Of a stretch of DNA of 64,000 nt, positions 9,732 to 19,315 are shown in pieces. A model generated the notes under the pieces. That model worked only from the letters and a program-made list of their open reading frames with translations, was not told the DNA's origin and made no database searches. The stretch spans positions 228,810 to 292,809 of the forward strand of contig ABCO01000002.1 in NCBI GenBank assembly GCA_000170815.1, written 5' to 3'. Within the stretch, counting starts at the first letter, position 1. Each line of letters starts with the position of its first letter. Source of the DNA: an unidentified eubacterium SCB49. Its GTDB lineage: Bacteria > Bacteroidota > Bacteroidia > Flavobacteriales > Flavobacteriaceae. The translations under genes were made by a program, and so were the position numbers.

Positions 9732-10544
9732 CTATTTCCACCAGTTTTTTACATCGTCATTTCGTTCTAACTCATTTTCTATAGTATCAGGTAATGCTGC
9801 AAAAAAGTCAATTCCTGTTTTTTGTTCTATATCATCTATAGAAACCATGTAGTTGTAAAATGAACCTGAAGTTTTTCCATTGGGTATTATAAAGGCAATC
9901 GCTCTATAATCATTACCACGTATATCAAACACAATCTTATAAAACGCTTCTGGGACTGCTACTCGCTCATCTCCTATTGTTTTTAATCCCTCTTTTAAAA
10001 TACCACCTGTAACTACATACACATCGTCATAACGACCCGCCCAATAGCGTGTTTTTTGCTCTAGACTATTCCATATTCCCCCATTAAAACTACCATCTTG
10101 CGGACTTATATTACTTGTTAAAAACGTTTCGTGATAGGCATCGTATGTAAATTTTCTATCTCCAGCCGGACACAAATGACCTTTGTCATACCCAGAGTTT
10201 TTATAGTTACGCCAGTCTGCAGATTCGGTTTTCACCGCTCTATCTTGAACAAAATAAGGACGTTTATGCTGGTCTTTTGTCAAGTGCTTTTCTAACAACT
10301 CATAAGCCACCCATTCTGCCTGCTCATATTCTTCTCTATAACTTAACGTATAGTAAGCGTGTGTTACAATCTCACCATTACTTGAAGGCAGCATATTTCC
10401 GAAGGTATTATCACCCGTCATTGGAGCATTATCCATATCTATAGACGGATAGTCTTCTGTCTTCTTATCTACGTAGCCTTCTAAGTAGTATAAACCCGTT
10501 GTTACGAGTACGATTAAAATGGGATACACGTATTTCCTGTTCAT
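9732..10544 (-). CDS. DNA/RNA non-specific endonuclease (NUC1/EndA family)
   Basis: Secreted or membrane-anchored beta-beta-alpha-metal nuclease, 270 aa. An N-terminal hydrophobic segment at 7-21 (YPILIVLVTTGLYYL) could be a signal anchor. The catalytic region holds DKGH at 120-123 (DRGH in most members; His123 is the general base) and the metal-site Asn in NGGIWNSLE (about 154-162). It is the last gene of a reverse-strand group with the permease (11-base gap) and Prc. Nutrient scavenging of nucleic acids is a plausible role but is inferred. Confidence 0.88.
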   Translation of the reverse strand: MNRKYVYPILIVLVTTGLYYLEGYVDKKTEDYPSIDMDNAPMTGDNTFGNMLPSSNGEIVTHAYYTLSYREEYEQAEWVAYELLEKHLTKDQHKRPYFVQDRAVKTESADWRNYKNSGYDKGHLCPAGDRKFTYDAYHETFLTSNISPQDGSFNGGIWNSLEQKTRYWAGRYDDVYVVTGGILKEGLKTIGDERVAVPEAFYKIVFDIRGNDYRAIAFIIPNGKTSGSFYNYMVSIDDIEQKTGIDFFAALPDTIENELERNDDVKNWWK

Positions 10545-10555
10545 CTTTTTCTTTT

Positions 10556-11680
10556 TTAATTCTTCACATCTAACGCATCTCGCAATCCGTTTCCAATCAT
10601 CATAAAAGCGGTAACCAAACTCATAATTGCAAGTCCGGGTATTAATGCCAAAAATGGTTTTCCTAAAATAATATAACTGTAGTGATCTTTAATAATACCA
10701 CCCCAACTTGGCATGGGTGGTTGTGCGCCTATGCCTAAAAAGCTGAGACCACTTTCGATAAGTATAGCGCCTGCAAAGTTTGCTGCGCTTATAATAATTA
10801 CGGGCGCTAAACAGTTGGGTAAAATATGTTTTGTAATAATTCTGAAATCTTTAAAACCTAAAGCACGTGCTGCTGTTACAAACTGTTCTTCTTTTACACT
10901 TAAAACCTGCCCTCTCACAACTCTGGCTACTTCTACCCACATGGTTAAACCTACAGCGACAAAAACTTGCCAAAACCCTTTACCTAAAGCCAATGTGATT
11001 GCAATTACCAATAACAAAGTAGGGATAGACCAAGTAACATTAATCACCCACATAATGGCAGCATCAACCTTACCTCCATAATAACCCGCGATGGCACCCA
11101 TTGGGATTCCTATTAACAACGAGATAAAAACAGCTACAAAACCTATGGCTAGCGAAATACGAATACCCACTAACATTCTACTTAGTAAGTCCCGTCCATA
11201 TTTATCCGTACCTAACAAGAATTTTTGATCCTTTAGGTACATGGTTACTATTTCATTGCCTGAAGTAGCCTTCGGAAACAAGCTTACCTTATAAGTTGTT
11301 TCTATCCCTTCAATATTTTCTCCTGTGTATGGAGTGATGGCAATACCCTCTGCTAGCACTCTGTATGATGAGATAGGTAATTCTGTATCTGCTGTGGCTT
11401 TTCCGAAGAAAAACTGAGAGATTATATTTTCTTGTGCTGCCGTACCCATAGACAAATTGTTCTCTGCTGGAATGGTGAGCATTTGAACTTGAAAACCAGG
11501 CGACTTACCATTAATGGAAAGGTGCATTTGGTTCGCATTTTTAGAATTGTCTGGTGCTAATGCATATGCAAAAATTGCTATGATAAGGCACAGAATTAAA
11601 AACCAAAAACTAAAAACGCCCCAGAAGTTTTTCTTAAACTTCTGGAGCGCTACTCTTGATAATGATGCTGAATTATTCAC
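10556..11680 (-). CDS. Oligopeptide/dipeptide ABC transporter permease (OppC/DppC type)
   Basis: Inner-membrane permease of the peptide/nickel ABC family, 374 aa. There is an N-terminal helix (about 20-42), a periplasmic segment of roughly 110 residues that is longer than usual, then the BPD transporter domain beginning at YGRDLLSRM with the EAA loop AARALGFKDF contacting the ATPase. No OppA, OppB or ATPase genes are adjacent, so the partners are encoded elsewhere. It lies 13 bases downstream of prc and 11 upstream of the nuclease. Confidence 0.9.
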   Translation of the reverse strand: MNNSASLSRVALQKFKKNFWGVFSFWFLILCLIIAIFAYALAPDNSKNANQMHLSINGKSPGFQVQMLTIPAENNLSMGTAAQENIISQFFFGKATADTELPISSYRVLAEGIAITPYTGENIEGIETTYKVSLFPKATSGNEIVTMYLKDQKFLLGTDKYGRDLLSRMLVGIRISLAIGFVAVFISLLIGIPMGAIAGYYGGKVDAAIMWVINVTWSIPTLLLVIAITLALGKGFWQVFVAVGLTMWVEVARVVRGQVLSVKEEQFVTAARALGFKDFRIITKHILPNCLAPVIIISAANFAGAILIESGLSFLGIGAQPPMPSWGGIIKDHYSYIILGKPFLALIPGLAIMSLVTAFMMIGNGLRDALDVKN

Positions 11681-11693
11681 ATCACAAAGCTAA

Positions 11694-13847
11694 TTAATTT
11701 TTTATTTCGGTAACGGTGTTCTTTTTAATGTTATTCAACTTTAAATCTTGTAGAACATTTACCGCTTCTTCTACATAAATATCTTTTGCAAGATTTTTAT
11801 GCCATCTTTTACGTTTCTCTCTAAGTACTGTGTCTTGTTTCATTAAAGCTATCTCATTAGACAAAGAGCGATAATTCATTTTATTATCATACTCATCTAT
11901 AGCTTCAAATTTTTCTCCCACTACTTTACGAGCTTCTATTTCACTTTTATATTCTTCATAATTAAGTGTCACTTCATTCTCGTCTCTACGATCTTTAATC
12001 CAGTGCGCATTTTCATCTATTAGGGCTAATTGTGCACTCTGAGCCATACGAGCTTTACTTTTTGCAATCGCTTCATCAAAACCAACATAGCCATCAAAAA
12101 CAGTGTAGGTTGCAGGATCTATCTTATCGTAAGGCAACGGATTATCATAATCACGTTCTCCTATATCGATATAACTATAACGATCTGGCATCACGACATC
12201 ACTTTTTACTCCTTCTAATTGAGTAGAACCACCATTTACTCTATAAAACTTTTGTGTCGTAAGTTTTAAAGCGCCAATATCACCTGCGTCGCTATTGCGT
12301 AACCATTGGTTAAGATCTACTACATTTTGCACCGTACCTTTACCGTAGCTTTGCTCGCTACCAATAATAATCGCTCTTTTATAGTCTTGCATAGCTGCAG
12401 CTAAAATCTCTGAAGCAGAAGCCGAAAGTTCATTCACTAAAATCACTAAAGGACCATCCCAAGTTATGCTCTTGTCTGTATCTTTTAACACCTCTTTTCC
12501 ATCTCCTTTTGAGGCTACCTGAACCACAGGTCCATCTTTAATAAACAACCCAGATATTTCTACTGCTGTTCTTAACGATCCTCCGCCATTATCTCTAAGG
12601 TCTAACACAAGACCTTCCATTCCTTCTTCTTTAAGTCGTTCAATTTCTTTTTTCACATCACTAGCAGCATTACGCTTATTGTAATCTTCTAGGTCAAAGT
12701 AAAACTGCGGTAGGTTTATTAAACCAAATGTTTTGTCTTCTTTATCAATTATGGTAGACTTTGCATAAGTTTCTTCAAGCTCTACAACATCTCTTGTAAT
12801 AACTTCTTCTTCTAGCGCTCCATCTACTCTTTTAATAGTCAAGACAACTTTAGTGCCTTTAGGACCTTTTATTAATTTAATCGCATCATCAAGTCGCATA
12901 CCTACAACACTCACTGGTTCTTCTTCATCTTCTTGACGCACTTTTACAATAGCATCACCTACATCCATGTGCTCTCCTCTCCATACTGGACCACCGCTAA
13001 TTACCTCGACAATTGTGATGTAATCATTCTTTTTTTGAAGTCTCGCACCTATTCCTTCTAGTTTTCCACTCATTCTAACATCAAAACGCTCTTTATCTGG
13101 CGGAGCAAAATAAGTAGTGTGAGGGTCAAACTCCTCTACGATTGTGTTTAAATAAATTGAGAAATAATCTTTTCTTTCAAGATCGTCAGTAAATTCAAAA
13201 TACTCATCCAGCGACGTTAATGTTGTATTTCTTGATTTTTCTTCAATCTCTTTTTCTGTGCGTGGTTTAAAATCTTCTTCCGTTTCTAGCTTTTTTTCAT
13301 CTTCTTCAAAAAGGTCATAGTAACTAGATATGGTAGAAAATTTTAATTGTGCTTTCCATCTTTTCTTTAATTCGTTCTCATCTACGGCATAGGCTAAGTT
13401 GTCATAATCTACATTAATCACCTCTTTCTTGCTATAATCAAAAGGTGTTTCTAGTACTTCTGCATACATCTTTCTTGCGGAAACTTGACGTTCCATAAAT
13501 CGTTCGTACACAAGATTAAAAAACGTTAAATCTTTTGCTTTTAGCTGGTCGTCAATCTCTGTTTTGTATTGCTCAAACTCTTTAATATCACTCGCTAAAA
13601 AGAAACGCTTTACAGGATCTAATCCTTCAATAAAATCTGTATAAATTGCTTCAGAAAAGGTATCATCTATAGCTAACGGGCTATAATGTCCTCTCTCAAG
13701 CACATAAGTTAATAGGTCTATTAACAACTTGTCATTATCTGGATCCTGAAATTCTTTTGTGGTAAAACTACAAGATGCAGCTGCCACAAAAACAGCTAGA
13801 AATAATACTTTAAAATTTTTTTTCACTATACGCATAGGTCGCTTCAT
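11694..13847 (-). CDS. prc: Carboxy-terminal processing protease Prc/Tsp (peptidase S41A), lipoprotein
   Basis: Periplasmic protease that degrades or trims proteins from the C-terminus. 717 aa with a probable lipoprotein signal (lipobox AASC, Cys26), an N-terminal helical Tsp domain, a PDZ domain around residues 250-345, and the S41 domain. The catalytic serine lies in NELSASASEI (about 470-480) and the lysine in YGKGTVQ (about 500). A C-terminal DUF3340-like segment follows, as in E. coli Tsp. It is the first gene of the prc-permease-nuclease group. An alternative start is Met5. Confidence 0.93.
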   Translation of the reverse strand: MKRPMRIVKKNFKVLFLAVFVAAASCSFTTKEFQDPDNDKLLIDLLTYVLERGHYSPLAIDDTFSEAIYTDFIEGLDPVKRFFLASDIKEFEQYKTEIDDQLKAKDLTFFNLVYERFMERQVSARKMYAEVLETPFDYSKKEVINVDYDNLAYAVDENELKKRWKAQLKFSTISSYYDLFEEDEKKLETEEDFKPRTEKEIEEKSRNTTLTSLDEYFEFTDDLERKDYFSIYLNTIVEEFDPHTTYFAPPDKERFDVRMSGKLEGIGARLQKKNDYITIVEVISGGPVWRGEHMDVGDAIVKVRQEDEEEPVSVVGMRLDDAIKLIKGPKGTKVVLTIKRVDGALEEEVITRDVVELEETYAKSTIIDKEDKTFGLINLPQFYFDLEDYNKRNAASDVKKEIERLKEEGMEGLVLDLRDNGGGSLRTAVEISGLFIKDGPVVQVASKGDGKEVLKDTDKSITWDGPLVILVNELSASASEILAAAMQDYKRAIIIGSEQSYGKGTVQNVVDLNQWLRNSDAGDIGALKLTTQKFYRVNGGSTQLEGVKSDVVMPDRYSYIDIGERDYDNPLPYDKIDPATYTVFDGYVGFDEAIAKSKARMAQSAQLALIDENAHWIKDRRDENEVTLNYEEYKSEIEARKVVGEKFEAIDEYDNKMNYRSLSNEIALMKQDTVLREKRKRWHKNLAKDIYVEEAVNVLQDLKLNNIKKNTVTEIKN

Positions 13848-14001
13848 TTTTATATGGACTAAATTATATATAAAAACCGTGCCAACGGGCGATTTACGAT
13901 TTAAAGTTTTGTTAATCCGAAATTTTATCTCTTTAGTAGAGGTTTCAACTAATATAACGAAGTGAAAGGGCTTAGCATTTCAGAATCGCGGGTATTAATT
14001 G

Positions 14002-14009
14002 TATTTTTG
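14002..14009 (+). promoter_or_regulatory. Candidate -7 box of the surE-lpxB operon
   Basis: TATTTTTG fits TANNTTTG and is 19 bases before the surE ATG. The upstream TTTC at about 13978 is an imperfect -33 element. Confidence 0.5.
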
Positions 14010-14028
14010 TGACTAAATAACAAGAAGC

Positions 14029-14805
14029 ATGACTAAAAAGAAGCCACTCATCTTAGTTACTAATGACGATGGGATTACAGCGCCAGGAATACGTACTCTT
14101 ATTGAAGTAATGAACACCATAGGAGATGTCGTTGTAGTTGCCCCAGACGCGCCACAAAGCGCCATGGGACATGCCATTACAATAAACGACGTTTTGTACT
14201 GTAATAAAGTAAACGTTGCAGAAGGGCAGCCTCAACAAGAATATAGCTGTAGCGGCACACCTGTAGATTGTGTAAAACTGGCTGTAAACGAACTTTTGGA
14301 CCGAAAACCAGACTTATGTGTGAGTGGTATTAATCACGGAAGCAACAGCTCTATTAACGTGATTTATAGCGGTACGATGAGTGCTGCTGTAGAAGCTGGG
14401 ACTATTGGAGTACCTGCAATTGGGTTTTCTTTATTAGACTATTCACTTGAAGCAGACTTTGAACCTACTAAAAAGTATATCGAATTAATGGTGAGACAAT
14501 GCCTTGATAACGGTTTACCTGAGGGCGTAGTTTTAAATGTAAACTTTCCGAAGTTACCTGCAGACGAGATTAAAGGAATTAGAGTTTGTAGGCAAGCAAA
14601 TGCACATTGGGAAGAGAAGTTTGACAAGCGAACTAATCCTTTAGGTCGTGAATACTACTGGCTCACAGGCGAGTTTATCAACAAAGACAAAGGTGAAGAC
14701 ACAGACGAGTGGGCTTTAGAACATGGCTACGTTTCTGTAGTTCCTGTACAATACGACCTTACCGCACATCACGCAATAAAAACTATAAATACCTGGGATA
14801 TATAA
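14029..14805 (+). CDS. surE: 5'/3'-nucleotidase SurE
   Basis: Metal-dependent nucleoside monophosphate phosphatase, cytosolic, 258 aa. The family signatures are all present: VTNDDG near the N-terminus (residues 8-13, metal ligands), APDAPQSAMG (about 40-49), and SGINHGSN (about 101-108). Its stop overlaps the ATG of the next small gene (TAATG), giving a surE-small membrane protein-lpxB operon. Confidence 0.96.
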   Translation: MTKKKPLILVTNDDGITAPGIRTLIEVMNTIGDVVVVAPDAPQSAMGHAITINDVLYCNKVNVAEGQPQQEYSCSGTPVDCVKLAVNELLDRKPDLCVSGINHGSNSSINVIYSGTMSAAVEAGTIGVPAIGFSLLDYSLEADFEPTKKYIELMVRQCLDNGLPEGVVLNVNFPKLPADEIKGIRVCRQANAHWEEKFDKRTNPLGREYYWLTGEFINKDKGEDTDEWALEHGYVSVVPVQYDLTAHHAIKTINTWDI

Positions 14806-15101
14806 TGAAAGTAGGTGTAAAAGAATTATTAATAGGGTTAATAACAGGATTGCTTGTAAACGCCTTGGGAGTTTTAATTTGTCTGTTTATTGTTTCACAA
14901 ATAAAAGGACTTACTTTAGCTTACGCTTTTAACTTTTACATAGAGAGCGGAACCTCATGGTCTGTACTAACCCTTGGTGCATTACCTAATTTATTGGCTT
15001 TCTTTGGGTTTTTAAAAATTAATAGAGACCAAAGGGCACGTGGTGTTATTTTAGCCACGCTTTTAACAGCGATTACCGCTTATATTATTTACTTTACCTA
15101 A
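14805..15101 (+). CDS. Small integral membrane protein, unknown function
   Basis: 98 aa with three hydrophobic helices (about 7-30, 48-64, 76-96). I chose the ATG at 14805, overlapping the surE stop by one base; the frame is open further upstream within surE, but that part would be antiparallel nonsense with no hydrophobic character. It sits between surE and lpxB with only 9 bases to lpxB, so it is almost surely cotranscribed. I recognise no named family. Confidence 0.8.
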   Translation: MKVGVKELLIGLITGLLVNALGVLICLFIVSQIKGLTLAYAFNFYIESGTSWSVLTLGALPNLLAFFGFLKINRDQRARGVILATLLTAITAYIIYFT

Positions 15102-15110
15102 AACTTATAA

Positions 15111-16223
15111 ATGAAATATTACCTCATAGCCGGCGAAGCTTCTGGAGACCTACACGGTGCAAACCTAATGAAGGCGCTCAAAATAGAAGATCCTGACGCA
15201 GAATTTCGGTTTTGGGGCGGTGATTTAATGCAAGAACAAGGTGGGATAATGGTAAAACATTATCGCGAACTCGCTTTTATGGGTTTTGTAGAAGTAATTG
15301 CAAACCTTGGTACCATTCTTAAAAATATAAAACTTTGTAAAAAAGACATTGCAGATTTTAACCCCGACAGAATTATCTTTATTGACTATCCAGGTTTTAA
15401 TCTTCGTATTGCTAAATGGGCAAAACAAAATAAATTTAACACACATTATTATATTTCTCCTCAAATATGGGCTTGGAAAGAAGGCCGTATTAAAGGCATC
15501 AAAACATCAGTAGACAAGATGTATGTCATTCTACCTTTTGAAAAGGATTTTTACGAGAAGAAGCATAACTTCCCTGTTCATTTTGTGGGGCACCCATTAA
15601 TAGATGCCATTGCAGACAGGCCTCAAATCTCTCCAGAAACATTTAAAAAAGAACATGGATTAGACGACAGACCTATTATTGCATTATTACCTGGAAGTAG
15701 AAAACAGGAAATAGAAAAAATGCTTTCGGTAATGCTAGACATCACAACAGATTTTCCAGAATATCAATTTGTAATTGCTGGAGCACCTAGCCAAGAAAGA
15801 GACTACTACAACACCTTTATAAAACAAAGCAATGTAAAATTTGTTGCAAATAAAACCTACGACCTACTCACTTTAAGCCACGCTGCATTAGTTACTTCAG
15901 GTACAGCAACGCTAGAAACAGCCTTGTTTAAAATACCGCAAGTGGTTTGCTATAAAGGGAGCCGTATTTCATATGAAATAGGTAAACGTGTGATTAAATT
16001 AAAATTCATATCGCTTGTAAATCTTATTCTAGACAAAGAAGTTGTTACAGAACTCATACAAACAGAATTTAACACAAAACGACTTAAAGAAGAATTGATC
16101 AAAATATTAGATGAAAAAAATCGAGCTGCCCTCTTCTTAGCGTATTATGACTTAGAGCAAAAGTTAGGTGGAAAAGGCGCTAGTAGAAAAACGGCTGCTT
16201 TGATTAGTAAAAAAAAACATTAA
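15111..16223 (+). CDS. lpxB: Lipid-A-disaccharide synthase
   Basis: Glycosyltransferase family 19 enzyme that joins UDP-2,3-diacylglucosamine and lipid X in lipid A synthesis, peripheral on the inner membrane. 370 aa, usual length. Motifs: N-terminal AGEASGDLHGA (7-17), SPQIWAWKEGR (about 117-127), the central FVGHPL and LPGSRKQEI. Third gene of the surE operon. Its 3' end overlaps the convergent gene 16204-16575 by 20 bases. Confidence 0.96.
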   Translation: MKYYLIAGEASGDLHGANLMKALKIEDPDAEFRFWGGDLMQEQGGIMVKHYRELAFMGFVEVIANLGTILKNIKLCKKDIADFNPDRIIFIDYPGFNLRIAKWAKQNKFNTHYYISPQIWAWKEGRIKGIKTSVDKMYVILPFEKDFYEKKHNFPVHFVGHPLIDAIADRPQISPETFKKEHGLDDRPIIALLPGSRKQEIEKMLSVMLDITTDFPEYQFVIAGAPSQERDYYNTFIKQSNVKFVANKTYDLLTLSHAALVTSGTATLETALFKIPQVVCYKGSRISYEIGKRVIKLKFISLVNLILDKEVVTELIQTEFNTKRLKEELIKILDEKNRAALFLAYYDLEQKLGGKGASRKTAALISKKKH

Positions 16224-16575
16224 TACCTTCATAAAGTATAGGCTTACCATATTTTAAAGTGGGTAAAAACTCACCAAATGGTGTGATTAAAAACACCACA
16301 ATAAAAACAACAAGTACCACCTTTGTTACTACTGAAATTTTCTTGCTTGGAACCCTATAATTAGCTTTATCATTCTCAAAAGCTAGTGAATAATTAGCTG
16401 TCGGTAATTTTTCTTGACGACTCAAAAACAAACTTACCTGAGAAAAAACTGCAAACCTTCTCATTAAAAGGAACGATACAAACAGGGTAACACCAGTGAA
16501 AATCAATACTGGAAGCTCTAGTTCACCCCAGCCATGTTGAATGGGATGTTCCATATAAATTCTAAGAAAGTTCAT
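16204..16575 (-). CDS. Small membrane protein, unknown function
   Basis: 123 aa with two clear membrane helices (about 20-40 and 83-103) separated by a charged 40-residue loop. It is convergent with lpxB (20-base overlap). A good -7 box (TATATTTG on the reverse strand, 16663-16670) upstream supports expression. I recognise no family. Confidence 0.6.
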   Translation of the reverse strand: MNFLRIYMEHPIQHGWGELELPVLIFTGVTLFVSFLLMRRFAVFSQVSLFLSRQEKLPTANYSLAFENDKANYRVPSKKISVVTKVVLVVFIVVFLITPFGEFLPTLKYGKPILYEGINVFFY

Positions 16576-16662
16576 TTTTTTAATTAAAATTTTGACGATA
16601 CGCTATATGCTATCAGTAAAACGATTTATATTCCTTTCTACTATATACAGTTGTACATACAC

Positions 16663-16670
16663 CAAATATA
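16663..16670 (-). promoter_or_regulatory. Candidate -7 box for the 123-aa membrane protein gene
   Basis: On the reverse strand this reads TATATTTG, the ideal -7 form, 88 bases before the start codon. A matching -33 box is not clear. Confidence 0.45.
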
Positions 16671-16714
16671 ACTTAAATTGCGGTAAAGTCTAGAGTCTTA
16701 ATAAGCCCGTGTTT

Positions 16715-17221
16715 ATGAAAAAAATTACTTACCTGCTTCTACTCACCCTTTTTATGAGCGCTTGCGGTTCTAAAAAAACAATACCCCGAAAAAACAGAGC
16801 CATCACTTCTTCTGAAGTAAAAAAGCCTTCTTCTTCAAAACAAATAGACAATATTATTAATGAAGCCATGCGCTATAAAGGCACTCGTTACAAATATGGC
16901 GGCACCACTAAAAGCGGTATGGACTGCTCAGGTTTAGTTTACGTGTCATTTAAAGAGAATAACATTGATATGCCTAGAGTCTCTCGTGATATGGCTACTA
17001 GAGGCACTAAAGTTTCAGTAAAAAAAGCAAAAGAAGGTGATTTACTCTTTTTTCAGACCAATAAAAACAGACGCGTTATTAACCATGTAGGTATCGTAAC
17101 CGCTGTTCAAGGTGATGATATTAAATTTATCCACAGCTCTACTTCTCGCGGAGTGATTGTTTCTTCATTAAAAGAAAAATACTGGAATGGTGCTTTTGTA
17201 GAAATAAGACGTATCATTTAA
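16715..17221 (+). CDS. NlpC/P60 family peptidoglycan endopeptidase, lipoprotein
   Basis: C40 cysteine peptidase that cuts stem peptides in peptidoglycan. 168 aa from the ATG at 16715; an in-frame GTG two codons earlier is less likely. A lipobox (MSAC, Cys17) gives a lipoprotein. The catalytic Cys71 is in MDCSGLV, His124 in NHVGIV and the third residue is probably His140. A low-complexity Ser/Lys linker (about 20-45) separates anchor and domain. It stands alone between the small membrane protein and comEC, 47 bases before comEC. Confidence 0.92.
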   Translation: MKKITYLLLLTLFMSACGSKKTIPRKNRAITSSEVKKPSSSKQIDNIINEAMRYKGTRYKYGGTTKSGMDCSGLVYVSFKENNIDMPRVSRDMATRGTKVSVKKAKEGDLLFFQTNKNRRVINHVGIVTAVQGDDIKFIHSSTSRGVIVSSLKEKYWNGAFVEIRRII

Positions 17222-17268
17222 TTCATTATCTTGTGCTAAAGCGCTCATAAAGAACCACTTTAGCATCA

Positions 17269-19296
17269 ATGAAATTTATTAATTATCCCATTATCAAATT
17301 TTCTTTCTGCTTAACTGTAGGAATTTTGTGTGCGCATTATTTTGGCGATCACTTTAAGGCTCCACTTTATTTGCTTGGAATACTTTTAGTGACTATTGCT
17401 ATTCTTTGGGGGATGGCTCGCAAAAAGATGTTTCAGAATAGTTTCTTCGGAATTGTTACTTACCTCACTTTTATCACCATTGGCTATATTAATTATCAAT
17501 ACAGATTACCACAAAACATCCCCAATCATTACACCACTATAGCTAGCACAGATAGTTTACAATTTATTGAGCTCAAAATCACTAAAGAACTCAAACCCGA
17601 CAATTATAACCATAAATATATTGCGACTGTTCGTGCCCTTAACTCCAAAACAACAACAGGAGACATACTGTTATTACTACAAAAAGACACCCTCAGGCAA
17701 GCTTTACAACTGGATGACATTTTGTTACTCAACAAAAACATAGAAGCGATTCGTGCGCCTCAGAATCCACATCAGTTTGATTATGCTGCCTATATGCGAA
17801 CCCTAGGCATTTATGGCCAAATACGCAGTATTCCTTCTGAAATATTAACGCATAAAAAAGGAGCGACAACCATTATAGGTTTTGCAGAAGGTATTCGGAA
17901 TCATATTATTTCAAAATTAAAACAATCCTCCATAGGTAAAGAAGAGCGTGCCATTGTGCAAGCATTGTTATTAGGGCAGAAAAACGAAATAAGCAAAGAA
18001 ACTTTTGATGCCTATGCAGCAGCTGGCGCAATACACATACTAGCCGTATCTGGTTTGCATGTGGGAATTATATACCTTATTCTTTTAACAATTACCTTTC
18101 CCCTACTTCGTATTAAATATGGCAAACAAATACAAAGCATATTCATTGTGCTGTGCCTTATTAGCTTTGCGATAATTACAGGCTTATCTCCTTCTGTAAC
18201 AAGAGCTGTTACTATGTTTAGTTTTTTAGCGCTTGCAGGATTATTAAACAGACAAACCAGCACCATAAACACCCTTTCACTCTCCTATCTTGCGTTATTA
18301 TTAGTAAATCCTCTTTGGATATTTCATGTGGGCTTTCAACTAAGCTACCTCGCGGTTTTCTTTATAATATGGCTACAACCGCTGTTAAGAGACCTATTAA
18401 CCTCACGTAATTATTTTATAAGGAAAATATGGGGTATTGTTACTGTTACGATCACTGCCCAATTAGGGTTACTCCCATTAAGTCTTTATTATTTTCATCA
18501 ATTTCCTGGTCTGTTTATAATAACAAACGTGGTTATTCTTCCTTTTCTCGGCTTACTTTTAGGCGCAGGAATCATTATCATTTTTCTCGCTTTAATCAAT
18601 GCATTACCAGAGGGTCTAGCAAATATATTTGGCCGTATCATAAAAGCATTAAACGACTTTATTGCATGGGTAGCAGGCCAAGAAGACTTTTTATTTCAAG
18701 ACATTCCGTTTTCTATTTTCAAAGTCTTTGGAACCTATTTTGTGATTTTTGCTGTAGTATTACTATGGAAACAATTATGCTTTAAAAGAATCGTCCTCGC
18801 TTTAAGCAGTATTATAGTTTTCATTTCAGTGTTCAGTTTTGATAAATGGAAAAGCACAGACAGTGAGTTAGTCATATTTCAGAAAAGTAGAACAACATTA
18901 ATTGGCGTAAAACAGTCACAAGAACTTGTTGTTTTTAGTTCAGATACCTTGCAAGACCTTTTTAAATCATACCCTCTAAAATCTTATATCACAGAACAAA
19001 ACACCGGAAGGTTACATCAAAAAGAGACACCTTCTTATTTTATATATAACAACAAGCATATCGTAGTGATTGATAGCATAGGCGCATACCCTAAACTTAA
19101 TAACATAGATATACTCCTTATGACAGAAAGCCCTAAAATTCACTTTGAACGTGTACTAGACAGCTTACAGCCCAAACAAGTTATTGCTGATGGTAGTAAT
19201 TACACAACATACGTTAATCGATGGCAAGCAAGTTGTATAAAAAGAAAAATCCCTTTTCACCATACTGGCAAAAAGGGAGCTTTTATATTAAAATAG
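17269..19296 (+). CDS. comEC: ComEC/Rec2-family membrane protein
   Basis: Putative DNA-uptake channel of the inner membrane, 675 aa. N-terminal helices and a DUF4131-like soluble domain (about 30-190) precede the Competence domain with the hallmark LAVSGLHVGI (about 260-269) and eight or more helices. The C-terminal 170 residues are soluble but carry no HxHxDH motif, so the metallo-beta-lactamase nuclease domain of long ComEC proteins is missing or very degenerate. Transport of single-stranded DNA is inferred from the family. Confidence 0.88.
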   Translation: MKFINYPIIKFSFCLTVGILCAHYFGDHFKAPLYLLGILLVTIAILWGMARKKMFQNSFFGIVTYLTFITIGYINYQYRLPQNIPNHYTTIASTDSLQFIELKITKELKPDNYNHKYIATVRALNSKTTTGDILLLLQKDTLRQALQLDDILLLNKNIEAIRAPQNPHQFDYAAYMRTLGIYGQIRSIPSEILTHKKGATTIIGFAEGIRNHIISKLKQSSIGKEERAIVQALLLGQKNEISKETFDAYAAAGAIHILAVSGLHVGIIYLILLTITFPLLRIKYGKQIQSIFIVLCLISFAIITGLSPSVTRAVTMFSFLALAGLLNRQTSTINTLSLSYLALLLVNPLWIFHVGFQLSYLAVFFIIWLQPLLRDLLTSRNYFIRKIWGIVTVTITAQLGLLPLSLYYFHQFPGLFIITNVVILPFLGLLLGAGIIIIFLALINALPEGLANIFGRIIKALNDFIAWVAGQEDFLFQDIPFSIFKVFGTYFVIFAVVLLWKQLCFKRIVLALSSIIVFISVFSFDKWKSTDSELVIFQKSRTTLIGVKQSQELVVFSSDTLQDLFKSYPLKSYITEQNTGRLHQKETPSYFIYNNKHIVVIDSIGAYPKLNNIDILLMTESPKIHFERVLDSLQPKQVIADGSNYTTYVNRWQASCIKRKIPFHHTGKKGAFILK

Positions 19297-19315
19297 TAGA
19301 AATTACTAACTACTT

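Noticed and set aside
14709..14804. N-terminal extension of the small membrane protein into surE
   Set aside because: The extension overlaps conserved surE codons in another frame and has no membrane or signal character; TAATG coupling at 14805 is better.
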